A stretch of DNA of 64,000 bases, from the NCBI GenBank assembly GCA_013399895.1, contig VXBA01005569.1, forward strand, positions 635,335 through 699,334. Reading direction: 5' to 3'. The position numbers and the translations under genes were made by a program. Shown piece by piece: positions 49,301-61,300 of the stretch. Source of the DNA: Serilophus lunatus. Taxonomy: Eukaryota > Chordata > Aves > Passeriformes > Eurylaimidae. Within the stretch, counting starts at the first letter, position 1. Each line of letters opens with the position of its first letter. The notes under the pieces are model-generated. The model was not told the DNA's origin. It did no database searches and saw only the letters and a program-made list of their open reading frames with translations.

Positions 49301-52300
49301 GTTAGTTGCAAATGCTCATGATCTCACAGAAGGTTCGGCAGGTTTTCAGCAGTCCATCTGCCAAACTACTGCTGCTGGGGTGGGCAAGGGTAGAAAGGAA
49401 GGAAACATGTGCCTTTGACCTCCAAATGTAAAATATACCCTGTTCTGTTTCAGACAAGCCATGGTGTCTATACTTAATATGCCAGGCCTTAATTCTAGGG
49501 TTTGGGTTTGTTATATTCTTTTAAATAATAAAAAAAACCCTAAGTCCTGTTGCAAATTAAGATCAAATGAAGGAGACACAATAATGAGATCTATCTTTGC
49601 TGCTATAAAAACTTGAAGAACTAAGAGTATTAAGAATGTTTCTAAAATAATCCCATGGTCTTGATTGTATTTTATTTTTTTAAAGCATTCTGGACTCAAG
49701 TTCTTCATTGCCTCTCTCTTTCGCACCATACTATGTATTACATAACTGAATTATCCTCTTCTGCAGGACCAAGTTCAACATATCATGACTTAATAGGAAA
49801 GGAAAATATTTACCCAGTCCTTTGACAAACTTCATAAGGCACATAATATAACTGGTGGCAGCGTTGGCAAAGACCTGGATGCTGTCTGTGTTCAAAAATG
49901 CTTCAAAGACATCAAACACTGGAGCCTGGCGTTTCCCTATGGAAAAAAACAAGATAAGAACTCTTCCTCACCCCCCACAGAAGTTAATTTTCAACCTTTT
50001 CTTAACAATGTCATGGAATCTGTATAATCTTTTCTATTCTGGGCAGAGACAGAAATGATCCTAGAAGTAAAACCTTCTCTTGTACCTGAGTCAACTCGTG
50101 TAGCAAGTTATAGAGACTCCCTCCTTTGCCTAATCTATGAAAAATATCCGTTTACGCTGTCCATATGGTAAGAGCAGGTTTGAGCTTTTGATAGGTTTAG
50201 GTTTAGTTTTTGATAACTGCCAAGGTGACATCAATCGCATGGAAAACTATTCGACTATACAGTAACAAAAGAGCCTTGTTTTTCCTAAGCAGATCATCAG
50301 TCTTCAAAAGCTGTGTAGACATTCAGCCATCAATCATAAGATCTCCAAGACAAAATTCTGGAGGAAAACCACATCCCTTACACATGACCTGTAATATTTA
50401 AAATACCTTCTAATGAGGCAAAAGAACCGAATGAAGTGATTTTCCTGTATTACCCTCTTTCCATACAAGCAAACATCCCTTGGAGGGATGTACATTCTTG
50501 CAATAAACACGTCTCTAACAATGTGGAAGCCTTGTGATTAAGTGCCTGGACAAGCACTTGACTAGATTACCACGCTAAGTTACCCTAATGTATAAGAGCA
50601 ATAGGTTTCACACAATAAGGAAGGCAGTCCATATTAAACATGCTGGTTGCACACAGCTTTCCTTTCTCTAGCAGGACAGTGACAAGGGCTCAGCCAAGCT
50701 CAGTACTCCTGCATTACTGTCTTGCTCAAAATTATTCAAGTGAGTTTGAAGCATTGCTTTCTCATTCTACTCATCTGTCAGAATCTAGAGGATAAAAAGT
50801 CAGATCACTACCTCTGCTTTCCCTCCCACCCCAGCTAGTAAGTCAGATAGTTCAGAGTACAGTTCTGGAGTATTGCAGTGCCACCGCTTAGTTAGGGCAT
50901 TTAAATATATTCCACTAGTTACTGTGTCCCCCAGGGAACCTAAAGCACCTATGAAACAATCAGTGCAGTAAGTCCTTACCCATAGAGTATTCTCCTACAA
51001 GGTATTCTTTAACCTCTGACTTGCTGCTGCTGTGCACTGTTTCCAGGGCACTGAAAAGGGGTCTCCATCCTGACTGGATCTGGGTAGAACACATTTCCAC
51101 CAACTCTCCTATAGAGGTGACCACCTGCAGATAAAGTAGGAAGGGTTAAAAAACCCAAAACCCAGAAATGATATACAGATGGACCTTCAGAAGGAATGAG
51201 ATGTCTTCAAACATGTTTCTAGATTTCATTATGGCAGTCTAGACTAATTTATTATTTAAACTTTTTTAGATAATAGGAAAGCTTTATGTAATTGCTTTAA
51301 AGCCAGGTGTACTGTCTGTATGGTCTAACACAACGCTGGCTTAGGTAGGCAGAGCACTCCCAGCTCCCTGAGGATGATTAAGGGACAGCATTTGAAAGGA
51401 ATTTGGAAAACACTCTCAGGTGGACCAAATGCACTCCGGAAACCATTCTTCTTATGGGCATGGTAGGCCAGGTATGGACAGACCGATCAGAGCCGACTTG
51501 CCTGGTCCTGGACATCCTCATCACACAGCTCTAGTTGCATGATGCGCTCAAAGGGGCGGAAAAGAGCCTCATTAAAGTGAAAGTGAGAAGGCTCGTTCCA
51601 GTCCATCAGCACTTCAGTGAGGATATCATGGATGAAGGAGACAGCCTTCCGAGACACATGCCTCTCCTTATGACAGGCAGCCTGCAGGGAAAAAGTATTA
51701 GAGTGAGTCCAAAAAAAATAATTTGCTTTTATTGAGACACTTTTAAGGAAGGTAAGCACATCATGTTGCTGAGCTCTAAGAATGGCTTCACCACTGATAT
51801 GACTAGGGACCCTACTGAATGAAAATGAGACAGTACTACCATGGAAACAGATGACAGACTCTGAGGTGCTTGGAGTTTCACAGAGGCATGAAGCTTTGCT
51901 GACAATTCAAAAAGCACAGAGCTAAAAATAAATACTGAAACCCACAAAACAGAACTCGTGTGAAACACTATCTTTTGTTTCTACTGTGTCACCATTTTTC
52001 CTTTCAAAAAGGTAATTTCTGCATGTGTTCACTACGCCTATATGCATAGACAAGTGTCACTTGTTATTTAGCTACTGATGTAAAAAAGCGATAAGGTTCC
52101 CAACACTTTTGGAAGAACTGTTAAAAAATTAAAGAGCAGTGAATCTGAACACAAAGTTACCATTTTGAGCAACTATGCAGGTTATGCTAAATTCTGTCCT
52201 TTCTGTGATGTTACTTCTTACTAATAATGCCCTCATCTGCACTGAAGTCAACCCAAAAGTCCAGTCCTGCATCTAAAAACATAGATGGTACTTGAATTTA

Positions 52301-55300
52301 AACTAGCTTGGGATCTTAAAAGACTTTACAGAGTTCAAAACATGCTATGTATTTAAATTGGTCTCAATCTGGTAAACAAAGACAAGTAGGACTCTAGTTT
52401 CCAAGATAATGGGCTGTAAAACATACAATCAAATCCTTCTTTGTTATTTCTACTTCACTTAAAGGGATTCCACTGAGACTCCCTGATGTCTGATCTCTGC
52501 CGTAAGATGGTCCACACATTTTCTCAAGTCAATGAAACAATTGCTATGGCAATTTATTGAACAGCTCTTCCTAAAACTTCAGATAAGCATGCTCTCAGTA
52601 GACCTGGGCAAATGACACCTCATCAACTCCAAGGAAGTACTGCACACTTAATTCATACCAATGACACAATCCAAAAAGATCTGAGAAGTCAAGACATGGG
52701 CATTTTATCAGAAAAGACTGAAAATTTGACCAAAGAAAGGTAATTTGTTACAACTGAAATCCTTTTTGTGTCTGCTATTGACATGCCACTGACCAGTGCT
52801 CACAAAAGAGAAGGGGAAAACGTCATCATCTTTCCAGCTGAGCTAGCTTTACGTAGAGAAATAAAGCCTGCATCCTTTCATGGGAAAACTTGCAAGGATG
52901 CAGATCTTGACGGGGAAAACCAGCCTCTTGGGTTTTTTCACCAAGCACATTTTGCATCGTATTGTAAAAATTCAATACCCTGTCCCTGCATCTGTCCATT
53001 TAAGTTACTTAATAGCACACTCCTTTGTGGCAGTATCAAAGTATATGACACAGTGTGTCGTATACATACAACATCTAGCACATCTGACAACCTTGAGGGT
53101 TGTTACACATTTTAACAGCTATCAAGCCTTCTCCATCTTTTTCGGCTTTGCCATCTCTTGCCCACATTTGCATTCCTACCTCTACAAGGTGAGGTGCCAC
53201 CACGCTCCAGCAGCGCATGAGGTGGAGTAACGGACGAGATTTACTCCGTACAATTCTGAGCATGGCATCACCAAGGCGGAACAAGTGAAGTGCACTTCTC
53301 CTGTCCTGGGTAGATTTTACTTCACCTACAAGAAAGTATAAGAAAATAAATAGAAGCTAAGCATAAGCTGCTCATCCATCTCTAAATATCTCATTGGGAA
53401 TTTAAATCCTTTTGGAAATTATTTATGAAGCCAAGAAGGAGGTTTAAGATGGAGGGCAAGAAAAACAGAAAAAAAAAATCAATGTGAAATACAGCCTATG
53501 CCTGCTTAAGAACAAGAGGTGGATGCAAGTTTTAAGAACAACTTATTAAGCATACCTTATTTTGACTTAAGTCACCACTTTTTTGCAAACACATTAAAGG
53601 ATTGGAGAAGTAGTGCAGAAAAGTTAAGCAAAGAGATAAATATTTGATATTAAGACCAAACATGGTAGTTACAAAATCCTTTGATGACCTCTACAGGAAA
53701 GAACATAAATTGCAAGTTACTTAGATTGGCTATTTCTTATCAAGCAAAGAATACCAAGAACAGAACATGAGAAAATCGTTTTCTGTTTCCCAGTAACTAA
53801 TACTTGTTATTTCTTGTTGAAAGGGCCTTATCTTCCATTGCTCTTACAATTTTTGGAAAGCCATATCAACCTCTTATTTAACTTTACACTTTATCTCCAA
53901 TGAAAGATGTAATCAGGGGACATACCACTTTTAAAATAAAAATTACAGCACTTAATTGCTCTCTCATAATTTCAGTTTCATTACTACTAACTACTGTTGA
54001 TTGACTACTACATACATGATAAGAGGATGGCTATTTATTAGAACTATTTATGAATGTTGAGGTCTGAAGACAAACAAGAGCAAAAACCCCAAACAACCTG
54101 AAATGTCATATTGATAAAATGACAATTAACACTTCAGGGAGAGGGGAAACTGATTAAATTGGAGACCTATATCAGATAAAGTCCATGTCTGCCACAGGAC
54201 AGAACAAAACCTGAATGACTAATGTAGCTTCTACAGACAGTATAAATTTAAGTGAAATATCTTCCTTTGTGCCCAATCCTTCTGCTCTATTTAAGACAGT
54301 AATGGAAACAATTTACAGACTTTGTACTATAAGGTACATGCTCCATCCACTCCATTGGGGAAGAGCAAGCAGGACAAATCCCACTGCTTTATTTAACATT
54401 CTTCATTTGTCTGCTTTGTTTGCTATCACCCATTTTCTAAACACTTCTGAAGTTACCCCATTGTCAAACATTTCACCCAAATCCACTCCCTTAGGACTAC
54501 ATGTACTTATGTTTCCATACTGGACTGGGCTCCAAAATGGAGCTGTGATTAAATATCTGTGGACAATTAACATCTGTGTTAATTGTTAAGAATGTCCTGT
54601 GAAGTGTTTTAAAGCAGGTGTGGATTTGGGTCCTGTCCAATAAAAGTGCTCAATCTTTTCTAAAGACTTTGAATTGTTCCTACAGAAAGACCTTGTTAGA
54701 CTAAATTCTGTGCTTTATTCGTACCTTGAAATTTCACTTGGAAAAAATGAGAACTGTAAGAATACAAAGTAAGTCCTGTAAGCAGTACAGTTGTATAGGA
54801 AACACTTTGTAAGAGATCTTCAGGTGATTTACCTGGCATTGCTAGTGAGTAATCAACTGTATCTGTGACTGAATGGAAAAGCTGAGCCTGAGAAGCCTTC
54901 TTGAGCTGGTAAAGGAAGCCTGCCAAAGCAGTCAAGTTTAACTTGTCAGCAGCATCTTCAAAGAGCCTGTAAGTAAAGAACAGAGCCTAACTGAAAAATT
55001 CATGAGATGTAGACTTAAATGCGTATGTAAGAGGAAAACTCTTATCTGTACACGGCTGCTATGTGTCACCTTTGGTGACACGTTGGGTTATTGAGGGCTT
55101 TTTCATTTATACAGTACTAGTAAAAGATTTTGACCCAGAAACTTTATTAATTGGAGGGTGGAAAGTAGGTTATTGTGCGACCAACCAGAATTCTTTTGAG
55201 ATTCAACTGTGGTACAGAAACAAAAAGTCACTTTTTCAAGGCATCCTAATGCTATAAGCAGTTAATGAACTAGCAATCAAAACCAGAATATGCCCAATCC

Positions 55301-58300
55301 TCACAACATAGATCATTATAGTTTCACTGACTTCAGAGTTACACCATTTTGCTCCATCTGAAATTACAGACCCTTACATGAAAACCTAATTCAAGTCTTA
55401 GACCTAAAGTTACTGTATCTGAATAGCTAATTTGAGATATTGTGCTGGTTTTGGCTGGGGTAGAGTTAATTTTCTTCACTGTGCCTAATATGGGGCTATG
55501 TTTTGGTTAAACTACAATGAATATAAGCCAGAGTTACTTTCAGATGCCCTTAAGCTTTAACACTTAAAATCGGTACCCTTAAAACAGTAAACATGGTTAT
55601 ACAGGGGGTGTATATACAGATTACAGTGAAATTTCACATGTTGCAACAAGAAAATGACAAAAATCAGATTTTCTGACATTGCTTTTCATAAAAAACTTAG
55701 TCCTAGGAAACTGGGGATTGAGTCTTAATGTCCACACTGACATGAAAGTGAAGAAAACAAACCTGCATCATTAAGATTACAGTACTGCTAATCCTCTTGG
55801 TGCTCTAATCCTCAGAAACAAGTAATATTGTGAGCTTTCTAAATAAAAGGTATTTGTTATGCCCAGAGTAAGACTTCTACACGCAGTTTATGCATTACTT
55901 TTGGCTCTGAATCTACAAATAACACCTTCCTATGGGTAGAGATCAAGATGTAACATGTCAGCTGGAGAAAAACGTTAATGACAAGCATACAAACCCAGGA
56001 AATTTTCAACTCTAGTCTGGGCTGCTTAGAAAATAGTGGAAATAACATAAATGTCTGTGACACATATTAATCAGCAGACCATGAGGAAGGGACACTCTAT
56101 GACCATGCTTGGTGGCCCTTCTTCCTCCAGACACACTGGGGAAGCCTCCAAAACTGTCCACACAATCCTGACAGAAGTAGCTGCTTTCTAACTCACACTA
56201 GTCTTGTCACCCAGTCCCTTCCTGTCAGGACAGACATTCTCTTATTTTGCCTGCTTTACTGAATGCAACATATTAATTCACATGTAAGAAATAAATCCAT
56301 CACTCTCAGCATATTCACTGTTGTGCATAGACATACTCAACTCAGTACTTGCAGGGCAGATACTGCAGAGATAAAAAAAAACCCAAGTCTTTTCGAAACT
56401 GCTAGTTCTGACAAACATGGAGTTCCGTGAAATCCATCAGAAGCAAGTGCCTTCAGTGGACAAAGATTAGACTCACTGCAGCTATTTTGGTACTGCTTTG
56501 GGAACAAGGATTCTGGTTCTTGACAGCGCTGCTTTTACCTGTCAGCTTGTGTGGAGAGTGTGAGAACAGCCTTGGCAGCACTAGTCCCACATAGCAGACT
56601 GCTTCCACGGAATTCAAAAGCTCTGCCCTTACTGTTGTCCTTGATGAGATCCTGGATAGAAACTGGCTGAATGACAGGATGGCTGCTGAGGGTGGTCTCC
56701 TGCTCAGGGGTCAGTGCCTGAGGAGAGTCACCAGGCTCAGAGTCTGGGTGCAACCCTCCAGGTGCCTGTTGTGACTGGGTGATGGTAAGGGAGGGCTGGG
56801 AAGCACCATCACTGAAGTGAGTGTGCTCCAGTGTGCTGATGTACTCACACACCCTGAGAACAAACAGAAGCAAAAGATAAATAAATCCCTCGGAAGCATC
56901 AACGCCTCCCCCCCGTAATCACCAGGCTCACGGAAAAAACACTTAGGTCTGTACTCCAGAATACTCTTAGCTACCACAAAGTCCCATCAGTGGGAGAAGC
57001 TAGCTTACATGGAAACCTGCTGCCAATACGCAGGTACTAATTTCTACATCCGAACCAGGTAAGATGCATAGGACATTTTCCTCAAACCATAAACAGACCA
57101 TTTCTAATTCTAAAACCACACATAGATAACCTTTCTTCTTACATCCTTTGACCTTCCATGTGCCTAGATAGCAGGTGCCTTAAAAGCCCATTTAGGTCCC
57201 TGGGTCTGCCACAGTCTTCTGGTAGCTTTGAAGTTTCTAAGCACTGATTTTGTCTGTGAATAGTGGTGGAAAACAGCAGTGCCTTTTCTTTTAGAGATAC
57301 TGGCAGTTAATTCACTCTGACACTGTTTATACAGAACACTCACAGAATCTGTAAAGGGAATGTGATATAAATTCTGGTTATTTGAGAGAGCTGGTGAGTA
57401 CCTGAACACGTGAGGCCAACAGTCCTGATTGTGGCTTCCCATCTCCAAACCCACATTAAGGACTGCATCCATACACAAAACATGAGCTGTGTGCAGGCAG
57501 ACTCCCTGCACTTTCCCCATCTGCTCCAGTTTCTGCTCCACTTTCTGTTTCACTGCAGCATGAAAAAAAAAAATAATTAGTTTCTCCAGCTTTACAAAAA
57601 ACACTGGTTTGTATGTAAGGTGATGGCAAAGTATTACAACGTGAAAGCTATAGAAAACGTGGATTTTAGACAACAAACAAATTGGAGAAACCCATTTCTT
57701 CTTAACAAACATAAGGCAATTTTATAATTAAAATTCCTTTTGACTGATCCTATATACATGAAAAAAAAAAATCAACACTAAATTGACACTGTCCACCCCC
57801 AAATCCACATCTTGCTGCCTACAGAACAGTTGCAGATTGTCAGTGATATTACATGTTTCTTTTCAGAGACAGCTGGCTGGGTATTTACTTATTTTTACTA
57901 AAATTTCATTTGCTATGGAAAAAAAATAATGTGTGGATTTCACATGTATTTCCATACAAAAGCTTTTGTTAAAGGATACTCTTTTCAAAGCAAAGTTAAT
58001 GTTGATCTAAACAACAAGCATTTGGACCATTTTTTTTTCCCTGAGAATTCCTTAAAAGCCTAGTTTTCACACTACATTGGAATGGAAACTAATTTGAAGG
58101 TTTGCAAGCTTTCACAGAACAGACTTGGCCTCTGGCCACTGCTACTGCCTCCTCTTTGCTTCACCATGCTCTGGCCAACTCACCTCAGTCATATCTAGCA
58201 GAGCAGTCAAAAGCTTGTTTCAGCTCAGGCTTTTTCAGTTTTGTTATCTCTACTGGGACACCAAATTTAAGTGCCTAGCAGGGTCATTTGTGCAATACTG

Positions 58301-61300
58301 TTTTGTTATGGGCTTCTTGCCATCAGGTATCAGGTGTAATCAGACAGATTTTAGGTACTTCTCCAAATAGTCACTGGATACAACTACTGACTTCACTGAC
58401 TTCCACTGGGTTTGAAGTTGGTTGTATAGAGATGCAGAACTTTTTACATATTATAAAGACAATTTTTTATTCCATTTTCATTTCACGGGACTCAGAAGCA
58501 GTTTTAAACATCTGATGATGATGATGATAAAAGACAACCATGGATGCATGCTGAAGACAGGGAGAGGGACACACCTTGTATTACACCCAACACATAAAAC
58601 CCCCCAAATAAACTGTTTTTTTGATGCCTTCTGGTTTTACTAGTATCACAAGGCCAAAAAAGCACACATTAAAAAATGGTGTTGACTTATCTGTTGTTTC
58701 ACTGATTTCAGTTCCATATAAAATATAATTAGTGGGACATCAAGTTAAAAACAGGACAGTAGGACATATACTGAAGATATACATCCCACATGCCTACAGG
58801 TAAGTACTGCACAGTAGAAGAAAACTAGAGAGGAATGCCACTATGTGTAGCAAAGTGCTTTCCAGCTGCTCCTTTGCAGGCAATATGAGCTAGGTAATTT
58901 AATCACATAGTTACCTTGAGCTATAGTATCAGTGGGTTCTTGGATTTCTTTTTCCTCTTTCTCTTCTTGGACACAGGAGGCAGCAGCCATTTGGGCAAGA
59001 GCAGATGCACAGTTAGCAGCAACTCCTGTAAAGCAACAACACAAGTACTGCTTGACCAACATTTCCTCCCCAATCCCAAGCAACCTCAACAACAGATGAC
59101 GCCAAGCAAAGTTGGCTGGCTATATCTATACTGCAGGACAGATGCAGTCTATGTGGATTCCCGTAATCCACGTTCCTATCCTAGCATGCTGCGTTTTTCT
59201 CTACCAAATTCCTTACAGGAAAGTTCCCATCCTATTTTTGAGAGTCTGCCAGGACATCCCACATGCAGCGGAGTACCTAGAGCACAGCTCAGCCGGGCTG
59301 CCCTCCTCAGTCCATCCAGGCTCACGCAGATGGAGTCCTTCTCCTTTTGGTTCTGCTCCTTGGCTCCTTCTGCTCCCAAAATGAAGGCCAGCCCCTTGGA
59401 GCTGCCTGCCATGCGGCCGGTCAGTGGGGTAGACAAAGTGTCAATCAAGTTCTTCCAACAGCCGATTAAAAGGTATCGGGCAAAAGCAACTCCTGGAATG
59501 GGAAAAACATTACTATTACTACTGGAAAATGACATTACACCAGCTTTATCATTAGTGGTAAAAAAAATAAAAATTCACATTTGTCCTCTGCACACTGAAC
59601 TACCAATTCATGTGTAGGATATACTTAAATCCTTTCCTCAGCCCTTAAATTGTTATTCTGCATAGTTTGCTTGAATATGCTTTTAGTGTACAACTTTTAG
59701 TACATAGACACATTGGTACTTGTAACACATTCTTAATACCTGCAACAACAGAATCATCTGTCTTCCGGTTCTGGGAAAGAGGAGATTGAGCTGAAGCAGA
59801 TGCCATCAATTGGCCGCCAATTGCACTGCTTCCCAAGCCATCGATATCTGCCAGAACATAAAAAAGCACACACAGATGGTACAAGGAAAGTATCTCTTAC
59901 TGGTTCTTTGTTCAAGTAAGTACTAGCACTCCTGACTTCGCAGGTACTTTTTAATTACTTTCCGGCAGCTTACCGAAACCTTGCCATAAACAAGAGGAGA
60001 AACATTCCACTCTCAAAAGCTGCCCACCCCCCCACCGCTCCCCAATTACACAGTGAACAGAGCTCCCAGCAAAGATTCCGTGGTATTTCTTACAGTTAAG
60101 AACTTACCACACACTTAAATTTCTGCATTTCTTAGTATAACATTTCAAATCTTGCTAAATCCTGTATCTAGATGTTCCCAGTCCTCAAGATGCACTGGAA
60201 TCCTACGCCCTAAACGCAATTTTTAGTAAACTTATGTAGGTACAATCTCAGCAAAAGAAATACAACCCTTTCTCCAACACAATAAAAGATCAGGTTCTTA
60301 CACAGAGTTTAATGTCTGGGGGACAACAGGCTGATTTCCTTTCTAGCAGCTCCTTCTCCAGATACTTCATGTTTATTGTGTTTCCAAAGTGTTTCTTTCA
60401 GTTTCCCAGCTCAATAGCTAAAAGTAACACTGAGCTCAATACAATCAGCAAAAAACCTTCAGAGCAGTGCCCTTTGATTACCAGTCAATGCCTTAGTTGA
60501 AGCCAGGGTTCCCCCTGCATACGCAGTTTTTAATTACATGCACGTTAAAGCAGACAGTGCATTTTATATCAATGCATTATCATAGCCATCCTGCTGTCTT
60601 TCAGCTGATATGATTTGATTTTTCCCTCAAATGAAGCTAAGCATTGTTTTTAAGCATTTGTTAGAGGTGCTCCAGGTCTTTAGCTTCTCTCTAGCGCCAT
60701 TTGGCATATCCTTGGGATAGCACAAATCTGAACCAAGGGGAGTCCAATCTGTGGAAGACTTCCAAGATCAGACATCGCTATTTATATTTGTACTGCACCA
60801 CAGGCACATTGAAATGGCTTTGCTATGACATCAAGAAAACAGCAGCCTTATTGCTTATCACTAACAAGTAACAAGTCTACCAGAACTGAAGCTGACAGAA
60901 ATAAGAGATGTTTTGATTCAGTGAACAAAATTACTCTCCTTATCTCCCAGAGACAATTTGATTTCTTTTAAACCCACACTTCAAAAGCATTCTGATGATC
61001 CAAACCAAAAACATTTAAGTGCCTGCCACAGCTAAGTCTGGTTCCTGCTCTACTGATAATTTTGTGAAACCTGAGTGTTACATGATGACATGCTGTTTTG
61101 TGCATAACTCAGTGATGCAGCATGTCATTGCAGCTTGTTTTAGACACGAATTTGGAAGTTAGCCTTAACATAATACAGTACTGACCAGTCAGCATGCTGA
61201 TAAGTGGAAGGCTGTGCTCCTCGGGGCTTCCCCAGTATCCAGCTTCCCCCAGCATGTTTCTTTCTAGTACCTGGTGGTACAGTTCCTCAACCCAGGCCTG

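Larger units (their letters stand above)
41605..61185 (-). other. Other ARFGEF3 introns, overview
   Basis: Besides the elements listed separately, introns of 1.3-2.1 kb (44599-46022, 46168-47656, 47761-49813, 49937-50979, 51682-53179, 53326-54832, 54967-56538, 57553-58914, 59848-61185) contain only A/T-rich unique-looking sequence, short homopolymers and a small GAT repeat at 58513-58528. No hosted gene, small RNA or extra exon could be supported. Confidence 0.6.

Noticed and set aside
58916..59617. 233-codon plus-strand open frame
   Set aside because: It runs antisense over ARFGEF3 exons L-17 and L-18 and the intron between. The coding exons keep the opposite strand open, and the translation matches no family.
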